Below are positions 32,757-41,759 of a DNA stretch of 64,000 bases, piece by piece. The translations under genes were made by a program, and so were the position numbers. Below the pieces are notes generated by a model. It was not told the origin of the DNA, did not search any database, and saw only the letters and a list, made by a program, of their open reading frames with translations. The stretch is from Clostridiales bacterium. Its GTDB lineage: Bacteria; Actinomycetota; Coriobacteriia; Anaerosomatales; SLCP01. Every line of letters begins with the position of its first letter. The first letter of the stretch is position 1. The DNA lies in assembly GCA_018333995.1 (NCBI GenBank), contig JAGXSG010000008.1, forward strand, positions 123,290-187,289. Direction: 5' to 3'.

Positions 32757-33030
32757 GGCAGTCAACTCACGGGTATCCACGGTGGAGGCGGGTTGTACTC
32801 TGGTCCCATGACCGGCGCTGGCTTCAAGTTCGAGAAGGTTTGCACGACCGCGACCTGTACCGATGCCAACATGAGTGAGCTGATCGCTATGAGTAGTGCG
32901 AATCGCTGCAGTATAGAAGGTGCGCACACGGCTCAGCTCTCACTCGGCCAGATGACAAGTTGCCCGTTGCAACAACCGTACCATATGCGAAGTTCTGCAG
33001 CCTTCACGCACCCGCGCTGTTCCGCGCGCG

Positions 33031-34743
33031 TTACTCCTCGGCCGGGAGCGCCTCGCCGGCGCGCTTCAGAGCCTCTCGGGCAAATTGTTCCGCATCATCC
33101 ATCGCATCGAAGACCTCGTCGAAGTTGTGGAACCCCATCGAGTTCTCTGACACGATGAGGTTCTCCCAGAGGACGTGGGCTTGCTGGTGTGCCTCGATGG
33201 CCGCTTCGTGCGCCGTCGTGTCAACGGTGCGACCGGCGTCAGTGGCTTCGCGCAGCGCGCCGAGCCGGGTGACCGAGAGCGCGAGCAACTCTTGAACGAT
33301 CTTCTGGCGTTCATAGACCGCCCGCTGTCCGGCGATTGCGTCGGCGATCCGGTTTCCGTGACACGTTTCGCACGGCCCCGTCCCGATGACCGCGGCCAAT
33401 CCGGTCGCTTGCGCGAATGCGCCGTACACGGCGGTGTCGTGGTACTTATAAGGGCTCGTCATCCAGTGGCTCCTGACCCACTCACCCGTCACGGAGCGCA
33501 CGCGGGGCATGTGGCATGAGACGCAGGTGGCGCCCGCGTTGTAGTGGACGCTGTTCCAAGCGAGCTCGACTTCGGGATGCTGGCTCTTGATGAGCGGCGC
33601 GCCGATTATCGCGTGCGTCCAGTCTTGCGCGTAGCCGAAGGTGCGCGAGTAGTGCTCGTGCAGATCACCGGCTTTCGCCCAACCGTAGTGGTCACGTACC
33701 ACGCCGTCTATTGCGCTCCTGCCGCACGTGTACTCGACGTGGCACTGGGCACACAGCAGAGTCTCGAGGTCTTTTCGCGAAGCGGAGGCGACGTCGTTCA
33801 CTATGTCAGGGGCGTAGGGGTTGACGCCGCCGCGGCCGTCGACACCGCCCGAGGCTATCGCGTCGGCCATAGCGGGCCGGATGAGGCGGAGCTCAGACGA
33901 GTGTGGATCGTGGCAGTGGTTGCAGCCGATGCCGTACGGCATGGTGTCTTTGGTGGTCGCGATAGTAGCCGCCCACAGCATGTCTCTGTGCTCGGCGGGG
34001 TCCTCACTTGCTGATGGCCGCGAAGTGTACACGCGTCCGTCGGGAAACACGGCGGTCGCACTCACCTCGTAGCTCTCGAAGTCGGTTGACAGGCTCACGA
34101 CGGTGCCTGCCGGTATGTCGACGGTCCGTGCAGGCGTGCCGTCACCTGCCGTGTGCGTGAGCTTGATGGAGGTGTCCGCGGGCACGGTGAGAGGTGTACC
34201 CGTGTGCCACGCCCACGCGACCTTGGTCGATTTGCACTGGAGGCACGTCTCGAACTTGGCGCGCAACGTCTCGTAGTGCTCTTCGAGCATCCACACGTGC
34301 GCGCCTTCCTCACGGTAGTCGCGTACGAAGCCGTGCCCGGCCACTATGGTGTTGTACTCGGGAAACTCCTCGACCTTGTGGATCGGCGGCACTCGCTGCG
34401 AACCGCCAAACGGTCCTACCTTCAGGTTGTCATCGTACAGATGCATCCCGGCGATGGATGAATGACACTCCGCGCAAGCGTCGACGCGCCAGTCGATAAC
34501 CGCGCGCACCCCCTCGGGGTCGGCTGCGTGGGCCTCGGCGTCCTCGTGGCACGTCGCGCATCCCGAAGCCGCATGGGGTCCCGCGGCGTACGCATCCACG
34601 TTATCGGCGTGACACTCACCGCATGCGGCGCGCGCGTCAGTCACAGCGACCGGCTCGTAGACCGCCTTTCCACACCCCGACATCGCTGCGGTCACGGAAA
34701 TCGTGGCAGCGAGCATGACGGCTACTCGAAGCGGTCCTCTCAT
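33031..34743 (-). CDS. Octaheme cytochrome c nitrite reductase-like lipoprotein
   Basis: 570 residues from the ATG at 34743 (GGAGG nine bases before it). The signal peptide ends in a lipobox with Cys24. Eight haem sites follow: CxxCH at 41, 62 and 90, CxxCK (CLQCK) at 167, then CxxCH at 274, 331, 407 and 458. A lysine-ligated fourth haem is the mark of octaheme nitrite reductases; pentaheme NrfA has it first. Tyr338 and Cys340 (CHVEYTC) match the cross-linked Tyr-x-Cys of the Thioalkalivibrio enzyme, and a QHPE motif (His389) supplies the likely active-site histidine. Expected reaction: nitrite to ammonium, possibly sulfite reduction. No NrfH-type quinol oxidase is adjacent. Confidence 0.88.
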   Translation of the reverse strand: MRGPLRVAVMLAATISVTAAMSGCGKAVYEPVAVTDARAACGECHADNVDAYAAGPHAASGCATCHEDAEAHAADPEGVRAVIDWRVDACAECHSSIAGMHLYDDNLKVGPFGGSQRVPPIHKVEEFPEYNTIVAGHGFVRDYREEGAHVWMLEEHYETLRAKFETCLQCKSTKVAWAWHTGTPLTVPADTSIKLTHTAGDGTPARTVDIPAGTVVSLSTDFESYEVSATAVFPDGRVYTSRPSASEDPAEHRDMLWAATIATTKDTMPYGIGCNHCHDPHSSELRLIRPAMADAIASGGVDGRGGVNPYAPDIVNDVASASRKDLETLLCAQCHVEYTCGRSAIDGVVRDHYGWAKAGDLHEHYSRTFGYAQDWTHAIIGAPLIKSQHPEVELAWNSVHYNAGATCVSCHMPRVRSVTGEWVRSHWMTSPYKYHDTAVYGAFAQATGLAAVIGTGPCETCHGNRIADAIAGQRAVYERQKIVQELLALSVTRLGALREATDAGRTVDTTAHEAAIEAHQQAHVLWENLIVSENSMGFHNFDEVFDAMDDAEQFAREALKRAGEALPAEE

Positions 34744-34834
34744 CGATCTGGTCCTCCCTCGCGGCCGGATTCCATGCAAGGCCGTAGATACTCGTGAGCG
34801 CAGGAGAATACGGCATCCGCTGCCAGCCGCCGGT

Positions 34835-36112
34835 CTACCGAGCCATTGCGAGCATCTCTTTGAGTCTTTTCCACGCGAGCCCCGCTCCTCCTACCGAGAA
34901 CCAATACATGACGTAGGTGGCACGCTTCATGATGATCGCGGGCACCCCGGAGATGTTCATGTTGAACATCCAGCCCACGCCCCAACGCGGGCCCACGCTC
35001 ACAAACTCACCGTGCATATGCGGTTTGAACACGACAGGACTCTCACCTCGCGCCTCGCGCATGATGTTCTCGGCGGTGTGCTCGCCTTCTCGAATCGCGA
35101 ACTGCGCGAGCATCGGCAGGATCTTGTTGTTCGCCGGATCCCTAAACGCCGCGACGTCTCCGATGGCGTAGATCTCGGGATGCCGAGGCGAGCGAAGGTA
35201 CTCGTCACAGACGAGCCGTCCCGAGCTGTCGAAGTCGAGCCCCCAGCTGATCGCGTCGGGATCCGCCTTCGCGCCTCCGCAGAAGACGAGCACCCGAGTC
35301 TCGATTCGCTCGCCTGATTCCAGCACGACGGCGTCATCATCTACCCGTTTGACCATCGAGCCCACGTATAGCTCGACCCCCATTCGCCGCAAGCGTTCCA
35401 TCGCGCGGACGCGCTGTGCTCGGGGCAGGTCGTAGAGGATCTCGGGCCGCCCTTCCACAAGCCGGATCCTGAGATCCGCGGGGTCAAGTCCCGCGTCTCG
35501 CGCACGGCGTGGAAGCATCTGGCCGAGGGTCCCGACGATTTCTATCCCTGTCGCTCCGCCGCCGATCACAGTGAAACACAGCGCCTTGGTACGGGCTGTC
35601 CTGTCCGAAAGGGTGGCCGCTCGCTTGAACGCCCACTCGATACGGCGTTGCAGCTCTTGCGCGTCGTGCACCGACCACATCGTGACCGCGCGCTCCGCGA
35701 GTCCGGGCACAGGAGGCACGAACGCGATCGCACCGGTCGCCAGCACGAGTCGCCAGTACTCCACACGCTGGCCGTTCTCGCCACGCTGACCAACGGTGAC
35801 CGCGCGTTGCTCGGCATGGACGGAATCGAGCCGGTTGTAGCAGACGGTCACCGGCAAGTCGCGGAAGACGGTGGGGTGCCACAGCTCGCAGAACTCCGGG
35901 CGGGGCGGTCCCACCGCGACGAGGTCGAGTTCGGAGAGCGCTTGCTGGCACGGGTTGGGCTCGATGAGGAGGATCTCGATGTCGTCGGATGGCCGCATCG
36001 AACGCGCGAGTCTGACGGCCAGTGTGGTTCCCCCGTATCCGCCTCCGGCGATGACCACTCGGCGGCGGGAACCTGGCTTTGCGCACTCCATTTGGGTGAT
36101 GTCTGTCATCAT
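34835..36112 (-). CDS. ndh: Type II NADH dehydrogenase (NDH-2)
   Basis: 425 residues. The FAD site GGGYGGTTLAVRLAR is near residue 23 and the NADH-binding glycine motif GGGATGIEIVGTL is in the middle. ATGAIAFVPPVPG and YAIGDVAAFRDP complete the two-dinucleotide fold. The C-terminal part (MFNMNISGVPAIIMKRATYV) is the amphipathic membrane-binding region. It passes electrons from NADH to menaquinone without pumping protons. The mqn genes in this window could supply the quinone. It is encoded just upstream of the nitrite reductase on the same strand, 91 bases apart. Confidence 0.9.
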   Translation of the reverse strand: MMTDITQMECAKPGSRRRVVIAGGGYGGTTLAVRLARSMRPSDDIEILLIEPNPCQQALSELDLVAVGPPRPEFCELWHPTVFRDLPVTVCYNRLDSVHAEQRAVTVGQRGENGQRVEYWRLVLATGAIAFVPPVPGLAERAVTMWSVHDAQELQRRIEWAFKRAATLSDRTARTKALCFTVIGGGATGIEIVGTLGQMLPRRARDAGLDPADLRIRLVEGRPEILYDLPRAQRVRAMERLRRMGVELYVGSMVKRVDDDAVVLESGERIETRVLVFCGGAKADPDAISWGLDFDSSGRLVCDEYLRSPRHPEIYAIGDVAAFRDPANNKILPMLAQFAIREGEHTAENIMREARGESPVVFKPHMHGEFVSVGPRWGVGWMFNMNISGVPAIIMKRATYVMYWFSVGGAGLAWKRLKEMLAMAR

Positions 36113-36222
36113 GCTCCTCGCACTCGGCTTACGTAGGCTTCTACCCGTTCGGCGTGCTGCGAGTTGTGGAACAAACCCCCAAGATGGCGTGTTACCGGTA
36201 CCACTCGCGACAAGGAGTTCTG

Positions 36223-36468
36223 ATGCAGATCATCGTGTTTGGTTTATCCACGTGTCCGTACTGTCGGATGACCAAGAAGTTTCTCGACGAGGCTGGTGTC
36301 GAGTATGAGCTAACTGAGGTAGACCTGCTCGATGGCGAGGAGAAGGAAGCCGCCGTAGCCGAGGTCAAGCGGCTTTCGGGTGGCACGTCTTTTCCGGTCG
36401 TGGTGGCCGGTGACGAAGTCATCGTCGGCTTTAACAAGAAGCGCATCAAGGAGTTGCTGGCAGGGTGA
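36223..36468 (+). CDS. Glutaredoxin-like protein
   Basis: 81 residues from the ATG at 36223, with AAGGAG upstream. The active site CPYC (Cys11, Cys14) follows a beta strand, and the TSFPVVVAGDEVIVGFNKKRI segment contains the cis-proline and glutathione-site region of glutaredoxin/NrdH proteins. It ends by overlapping the next gene (GTGA). Its likely partner is the FTR-Rieske fusion, which may reduce it. Confidence 0.92.
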   Translation: MQIIVFGLSTCPYCRMTKKFLDEAGVEYELTEVDLLDGEEKEAAVAEVKRLSGGTSFPVVVAGDEVIVGFNKKRIKELLAG

Positions 36469-37118
36469 GCGACCGGTCGGTGCGCATGCGATTCCATGAA
36501 GACACGACGGTCGAGGACCTCAAGGCGTACATGACTCCGTTTGTCGCGAGGCTCGGCTACGTGTTCAACGACGACGCGGAATTCGTGGATGAGGTGCTCG
36601 CAAGTGAGTTGGAGATCCTCGCCGAGACGGGCGACGTGTACTGTCCGTGCCGGGTGCGCACTGGGGATCCGAAAGCGGACTACAAGGTCGTCTGTCCCTG
36701 CATCCCGTTTTTCGCCGATGAGTTCGCGAAGCTGCGCAAGTGCTGGTGCGGCTTGTTTGTCATGCATGATGTCGAGGACGGGAGCGAGCTGCACGGCGTG
36801 ATCGAGGTGTCTCCCGGGCCCGCCGAGGTCCCGGTCGTTCCAGCTGACGAGCTGGCGCCCGGCGGTGTGCGCACTGTACGCGTCGGCACGCGGGAGATCG
36901 CGCTTGTAAGAGTCGGCGACGAGTTCTTCGCGCTTGGCAACGTGTGCCGTCACGCATTCGGGCCGCTCGGCCAGGGCTTCATCGATGGGTATGCGCTGAT
37001 GTGCCCGTGGCACGGGTGGCGTTACGATGTGCGCGACGGGAGTACCGACCACCCCGGCGCGGACGTCAAGACGTATCCGGTCGCGGTGCGCGGCGGTTAC
37101 GTCTACGTCACCGTGTGA
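36465..37118 (+). CDS. Ferredoxin-thioredoxin reductase catalytic domain fused to a Rieske domain
   Basis: 217 residues. Residues 10-105 match the FTR catalytic (beta) subunit: C60-P-C62, C77-P-C79 and C93-W-C95 supply four ligands for a 4Fe-4S cluster and a redox-active disulfide. Residues 120-217 are a Rieske 2Fe-2S domain with C161-x-H163 and C180-P-W-H183. FTR reduces thioredoxin-fold disulfides using one-electron carriers; the Rieske domain could deliver or receive those electrons. The gene is translationally coupled to a glutaredoxin, the likely substrate. The CPC-to-CPC and CPC-to-CWC spacings (14 and 13 residues) differ from plant FTR. The function of the fusion is inferred. Confidence 0.88.
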   Translation: MSDRSVRMRFHEDTTVEDLKAYMTPFVARLGYVFNDDAEFVDEVLASELEILAETGDVYCPCRVRTGDPKADYKVVCPCIPFFADEFAKLRKCWCGLFVMHDVEDGSELHGVIEVSPGPAEVPVVPADELAPGGVRTVRVGTREIALVRVGDEFFALGNVCRHAFGPLGQGFIDGYALMCPWHGWRYDVRDGSTDHPGADVKTYPVAVRGGYVYVTV

Positions 37119-37171
37119 GCGGCGCGCGGGCCGCCTGAGCGCTCCCGCTGCCCGTCCTGAGTCTTACTCGG

Positions 37172-38098
37172 TTACTCGGCGGTCTTCTCCTTGGCGAACA
37201 GCTCGGCGATGCCGCCGATCGATCCCATGATCCCGGTGACCTCCATTGGCAAGAAGACCTTGTTCGCCTCGCCGTTGGCTATCGCCTTGAGGGCCTCAAG
37301 GTAGCGAATGGCGATGAGGTCGTTGGTGGGGCTGCCCTCGTGGATGGCGGCGAACACGTACTTGATCGCGAGCGCCTCGCCCTCGGCGACGGTGTGGTAC
37401 TTGAACTTCTCTGCCTCAGCAACTTCCTTGATCGCCTGGGCCTCACCCTCGGCCTCCAAGATGTTTGCCTGTTTGGATCCCTCGGCTCGGGTAATCGCGG
37501 CCTGCTTGTCGCCATCGGCCTCAAGAATCAGCGCGCGACGCGTCCGCTCCGCTTTCATCTGGCGGTGCATCGCTTCGGTGACGTCGACGGGAGGCTCGAT
37601 GCGCTGCAGTTCGACGCGCACCACGCGCACGCCCCACTTGTCGGTTGCGTCATCGAGAATCTGGCGTAGTGCGGCGTTGATGGTTTCGCGGCTCGTGAGC
37701 GATTCGTCGAGTTGCATCTCTCCGATGACGTTACGCAGGTTGGTCTGCGCGAGTTTCGTCGCGGCCATGTAGAAGTTGGCCACGTTATACATGAGCTTCA
37801 CGGGGTCGGTCGCCTCGTAATACACCACGGCGTCGACTGTGACCACGACGTTGTCTTTCGTGATGACTTCTTGCGGCGGTACGTCGACGACATTTTCGCG
37901 CATGTCGACTTTGGTCATGCGGTCGACGAGCGGGATGATGAAGTGAAGTCCTGAGTCGAGCGTCTTTTGGTACTTGCCAAACCGCTCGACGATACCCTTC
38001 TCGTACGGGCGCACGATGCGGATCGCGAGCATCGTGTAGACGAAGAGTACGACCAAGACGACCAAGCCGAACCCCACAGCGGCGAAGACCTCCATCAT
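37172..38098 (-). CDS. SPFH-domain slipin/stomatin-like protein
   Basis: 308 residues. An N-terminal membrane helix (residues 5-27) is followed by the SPFH domain: [20 protein letters not shown] and [21 protein letters not shown] long alanine/glutamate-rich coiled coil (about 190-250) then includes [20 protein letters not shown]. It belongs to the QmcA/HflC/slipin group that forms membrane scaffolds and often regulates proteases. Its neighbour is an NfeD-like gene, the usual partner of slipins. The pair is likely one operon (31-base gap). Confidence 0.92.
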   Translation of the reverse strand: MMEVFAAVGFGLVVLVVLFVYTMLAIRIVRPYEKGIVERFGKYQKTLDSGLHFIIPLVDRMTKVDMRENVVDVPPQEVITKDNVVVTVDAVVYYEATDPVKLMYNVANFYMAATKLAQTNLRNVIGEMQLDESLTSRETINAALRQILDDATDKWGVRVVRVELQRIEPPVDVTEAMHRQMKAERTRRALILEADGDKQAAITRAEGSKQANILEAEGEAQAIKEVAEAEKFKYHTVAEGEALAIKYVFAAIHEGSPTNDLIAIRYLEALKAIANGEANKVFLPMEVTGIMGSIGGIAELFAKEKTAE

Positions 38099-38129
38099 CC
38101 GTTCCTTTCTGCTCGTGCGCGGCGCTCTC

Positions 38130-38582
38130 TCACGATGCCGCGACGTCCGTTTCTGATGGTTGCACGATCAGGCGCGTTCCCACTACTCGCTCGACCGTCA
38201 CCCGGGTGCCCGAGGGAATGTTCTCGCCGCTTAAGGACTCGGCGCGCCACTCCTCGCGTTCCACTCTGACGCGTCCTGTCGCGGAGTCCGGGTCGATCGC
38301 CTCGATCACCGTTCCCGGTAAACCGAGCAGCCGGTCGACCCCCGTGCGGACGGGTGGTTCGTGCGTGAGGCGGTTCGCATACCGGCGGAGCAGCACGAGC
38401 ATCGCGCTCGAGACACCTATGAATGCGATCCACTGCCATCCGACATCCGCTCCGAGGTATTCGAGGAGTGCCGCCGCAGCGGCGCCGACAGCAAACGGCA
38501 ACAGAAAAAACGTCGCGGTAAACATTTCAGCGATGAGCAAGATCGCCGCAAGCAGGACCCAAACCCAGAACCAGATCTCCAC
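38130..38582 (-). CDS. NfeD-like membrane protein
   Basis: 150 residues. Hydrophobic helices fill residues 3-75, followed by a small OB-fold domain ([37 protein letters not shown]), the NfeD signature. It has the short form without a ClpP-like protease domain. It works with the adjacent slipin in membrane microdomain assembly, by family knowledge. From 38583 to 38822, apart from a TATAAA-like box near 38731, I see no feature. Confidence 0.88.
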   Translation of the reverse strand: MEIWFWVWVLLAAILLIAEMFTATFFLLPFAVGAAAAALLEYLGADVGWQWIAFIGVSSAMLVLLRRYANRLTHEPPVRTGVDRLLGLPGTVIEAIDPDSATGRVRVEREEWRAESLSGENIPSGTRVTVERVVGTRLIVQPSETDVAAS

Positions 38583-38822
38583 CTTTGTTCACCCCTGAGT
38601 ATCGGTCAGTCGGACGCGGGATCTCTTCTCATAGATTGGTGACACTCTACTCAATCATTCCCAAATGCGGCGTGTGCCGGGGGTTTTCCGGTCAGCCACG
38701 TCTGTCTAACTCATCCGCGGCGACGTAGCGCTATAAATACGCAGTAAGCGCACTTAAGAGATGCGATATTGTGGGTTCGAGGGTGGTACCATCACCATGA
38801 AGCCGCCGATCAAGGAGTCATC

Positions 38823-39782
38823 ATGAGCCATGAACTTACTGCTTCGGTCGATCTGACCATAGGGGACACTCCGCTTGTAGCGCTTAGGCGCCTCGGTGCG
38901 GGGCTGCCTGGCCGCATCGCCATCAAGTTAGAGTCGCGAAATCCGGGCGGCTCGGTGAAGGACCGCATCGCTCGCGGCATGATCGACGACGCCGAGGCGA
39001 GCGGGCGCATATCACCTGGGAAGTCGGTGCTTGTTGAGCCTACGAGCGGCAACACGGGCATCGCCCTGGCGATGATCGGTGCCGCGCGCGGCTACGAAGT
39101 CGTCCTCACCATGCCCGAGAGCATGTCGATCGAGCGCCGCCGCCTCTTGTTGGCGTACGGAGCCGAGTTGGTGCTTACTCCTGCTGGCGAGGGGATGGCT
39201 GGCGCGGTGGCCGCGGCGGAACAAATCACCGCTGAACGCGAGAGAGCGTTTCTTGTCGGGCAGTTTGTCAACCCCGCGAATCCGCGGACACACTATGAGA
39301 CCACCGGCCCTGAGATCGAGCAGGCGCTTGCCGCGGAACCGATAGGGGCGCTTGTCGCGGGCGTAGGAACCGGAGGTACCGTGTCGGGTGCCGGACGCTA
39401 CCTCAAGGAGCGCTTCCCTGGCGTACGGGTCATCGCTGTCGAGCCGGCCGAGTCACCGATCATCTCGCAGACTCGCGCGGGCCAGGAGCTCACGCCTGGA
39501 CCGCATCTCATCCAAGGGATCGGCGCCAACTTCGTGCCGATGACTCTCGATCTTGGTGTCCTCGACGAGGTGTTTCCGGTCGAGGGCGAGAGAGCGCTCG
39601 TCATGGCGCGGACGCTCGCCGCCGAAGAGGGCATTCTTGGCGGGATATCGAGTGGGGCGAACGTTGTCGCGGCGCTTGAGGTAGCCGCGCGGCCCGAGAT
39701 GGAGGGCTTGACCGTGGTGACGTTCGCGCCTTCCACTGGCGAGCGCTACCTGTCGACGCGGCTTTGGGAGGAGTTGGGCTGA
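38823..39782 (+). CDS. cysK: Cysteine synthase (O-acetylserine sulfhydrylase)
   Basis: 319 residues from the ATG at 38823, with AAGGAG upstream. The PLP lysine lies in NPGGSVKDRIA, the substrate loop is PTSGNTGIALAM, and the phosphate loop is GVGTGGTVSGAGRYL. It makes cysteine from O-acetylserine and sulfide. Its stop overlaps the start of an Rrf2 regulator, an arrangement that suggests cysteine- or sulfide-responsive control as in the CymR-CysK pair of Bacillus. Confidence 0.95.
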   Translation: MSHELTASVDLTIGDTPLVALRRLGAGLPGRIAIKLESRNPGGSVKDRIARGMIDDAEASGRISPGKSVLVEPTSGNTGIALAMIGAARGYEVVLTMPESMSIERRRLLLAYGAELVLTPAGEGMAGAVAAAEQITAERERAFLVGQFVNPANPRTHYETTGPEIEQALAAEPIGALVAGVGTGGTVSGAGRYLKERFPGVRVIAVEPAESPIISQTRAGQELTPGPHLIQGIGANFVPMTLDLGVLDEVFPVEGERALVMARTLAAEEGILGGISSGANVVAALEVAARPEMEGLTVVTFAPSTGERYLSTRLWEELG

Positions 39783-40198
39783 TGCGCGTGGCCCAGCGAA
39801 TCGATTACGCGATGCGGGCCGTGACCGCACTCGCGGCCCTCCCTGAGAATCGTATGATGCCAGCCGGAGAGCTGGCCGATCGTCTCGGACTGCCGAGGCG
39901 ATTTGTTGAGCAACAGGTCACCGTTCTCGTTCGTCACGGGATCGTTCGCAGCCGCAGGGGTCCGGGCGGCGGAGTCGCGCTCAACCGTCTCGCCGGACAG
40001 ATCACCGCGTACGAGGTGATCGTGGCGGTCCAAGGCGATCTTCTCGATGTGCCCCGGGTGAGCGCCTCGGCGGTTTCTGAGATGTGGGGGAGCGCCGCTG
40101 AGTCGCTCGAGCGGCACTTCAAGGGGATCGATCTTGAGGAACTAGCCGTGCGCCAACGTGAGTTGGATGAAATGAACGGCTTCATGTATCACATCTGA
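39782..40198 (+). CDS. Rrf2 family transcriptional regulator (CymR-like)
   Basis: 138 residues from the ATG at 39782, overlapping the cysK stop by one base. The N-terminal winged helix RVAQRIDYAMRAVTALAALP and the recognition helix region LADRLGLPRRFVEQQVTVLV are standard for Rrf2. The iron-sulfur cysteines of IscR/NsrR are absent, as in CymR. In Bacillus, CymR is activated by complex formation with CysK; the same is plausible here but not shown. Target sites were not found. Confidence 0.87.
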   Translation: MRVAQRIDYAMRAVTALAALPENRMMPAGELADRLGLPRRFVEQQVTVLVRHGIVRSRRGPGGGVALNRLAGQITAYEVIVAVQGDLLDVPRVSASAVSEMWGSAAESLERHFKGIDLEELAVRQRELDEMNGFMYHI

Positions 40199-40264
40199 TG
40201 CGGCCCGGAGATTGTGCGCGTGTGACGGGCGGGACGGAAATGGGCCGCGTGTGTACTGGCGTTC

Positions 40265-40294
40265 TTGTTACCGCCAAGCGTGTTCTGATACACT
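40265..40294 (+). promoter_or_regulatory. Promoter of the liv operon
   Basis: TTGTTA (40265-40270) and TACACT (40289-40294) are separated by 18 bases. They lie about 105 bases before the livK start, giving a leader of roughly 100 bases. The elements match the housekeeping sigma consensus moderately well. Confidence 0.5.
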
Positions 40295-40400
40295 CCAGCA
40301 GTCCTACGCGGTGCATACCGATTGGGGCAGGGAGCGGTGGCGCAGGTGCGCTGACGCAGTGACAGGTGCGATTCCGCACGGAGCGAATTGGAGGACAGGG

Positions 40401-41615
40401 ATGAGTGTGGCAAAGAGAAAGCGTTTCTTCGCCATCATCGCTATGCTGACGATGCTTGCGATGGTCGTCACCGGCTGTGGTGGCGGCACTGGGACCGGGG
40501 ATACCGGTGACACTGGTGCCACGGGCGACGCCGTCGACGTCAAGATCGGCGTGAGCTCGCCTTTCACGGGTGATGTGGCCGCTCTCGGTCTCGGCATCCG
40601 CAACGGTGCGCAGCTGGCCATTGAAGAGGCCGCGCCAGAGCTCGCTGAGCTCGGCATCAATCTGACGATGCTCGCGGTCGACGATGCTGCGGACCCCAAG
40701 ACCGGCGTGAACGCCGCGAATCAGATGGTCTCTGACAGTGCGGTGGTCGGAGTGGTCGCCCACCTGAACTCGGGCGTATCGATTCCGACGTCGGCTGTGT
40801 ACAACGAGGCTGGCATCGTCCAGATCTCGCCGGCGTCGACCAACCCGCAGCTCACGCTGCAGGGTCTCGAGAACGTCTTCCGCGTTTGCACGGTCGACAC
40901 GGTTCAGGGTTCGTTCGCGGCTGAGTTCGCTTTCGACACCCTCGGCTACAAGACCGTCGCGGTGATCGACGACTCCACCCCGTATGGCGAGGGCCTAGCG
41001 GCAGAGTTCGCGAAGGCGTTCGAGGCCAAGGGCGGCACCGTGACCTCGACCGACAAGGTTCAGGTCAAGGATCAGGATTTCACCGCTCTCGTGACCAAGA
41101 TCCGTAGCGATGCTCCTGACTTCATCTACTTCGGTGGCATGTACACCGAGGCCGCGCTCGTTGCCAAGCAGTCCAAGGACGCTGGCTTCGAGGGTCCGGT
41201 CATGGGTGGAGACGGCCTCTACACCCAGCAGTACGTTGATATCGCCGGTGCCGCGAACGCCGAGGGCGACTTCGCGACATCAGTTGGTCTCCCGCTCGCC
41301 GAGCAGCCCAAGGGCCTAGATTTCAAGGCGGACTTCGAGGCGAAGTTCCCCGGTCAGGCCATCGAGGCGTACGACACCTACGCGTATGACGCAGCCAAGG
41401 TGATCATCGAGGCGATCAAGAAGGTCGCCGCCGATCTCGGCGCCGCTGAAGTCGTGACCCCAGCTGGCAAGCAGGCCATCATTGATGCTGTTGCGGCTAC
41501 CAACATGGAAGGCGTGACCGGAACCGTCGCCTTTGACGAGAACGGTGACACGACCAACAAAGCTATCACCGCTTATGTGGTGCGCGATGGCGCCTGGGTT
41601 CCCTACACCGAGTAG
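40401..41615 (+). CDS. livK: Branched-chain amino acid ABC transporter substrate-binding lipoprotein
   Basis: 404 residues, ATG at 40401 after GGAGGACAGGG. The lipobox is MVVTGC. The mature protein is a type 1 periplasmic-binding protein: VDVKIGVSSPFTGDVAALG starts lobe 1, and SPASTNPQLTLQGLENVFRV is typical of LivK/LivJ. It binds leucine, isoleucine, valine or related amino acids. A cluster of Gly/Thr-Gly-Asp repeats forms the linker after the lipid anchor. Codon use looks like that of a highly expressed gene. Confidence 0.93.
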   Translation: MSVAKRKRFFAIIAMLTMLAMVVTGCGGGTGTGDTGDTGATGDAVDVKIGVSSPFTGDVAALGLGIRNGAQLAIEEAAPELAELGINLTMLAVDDAADPKTGVNAANQMVSDSAVVGVVAHLNSGVSIPTSAVYNEAGIVQISPASTNPQLTLQGLENVFRVCTVDTVQGSFAAEFAFDTLGYKTVAVIDDSTPYGEGLAAEFAKAFEAKGGTVTSTDKVQVKDQDFTALVTKIRSDAPDFIYFGGMYTEAALVAKQSKDAGFEGPVMGGDGLYTQQYVDIAGAANAEGDFATSVGLPLAEQPKGLDFKADFEAKFPGQAIEAYDTYAYDAAKVIIEAIKKVAADLGAAEVVTPAGKQAIIDAVAATNMEGVTGTVAFDENGDTTNKAITAYVVRDGAWVPYTE

Positions 41616-41759
41616 CGGAAGCCGAGCAGTCTCGTAAACACTCGGCCCGGGTGGGACACGGTGACGTGACCTGCCCGGGCCGGCGTGGGGGCAGGCCCGG
41701 AGTTACTGGCATGGCCCCGTTGCGCCGTGCCATTCACGCGAATCACGGATGGAGCACTC

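Noticed and set aside
33031-34743. Pentaheme NrfA assignment
   Set aside because: Eight haem sites are present and the CxxCK site is the fourth, not the first, so octaheme reductase fits better.
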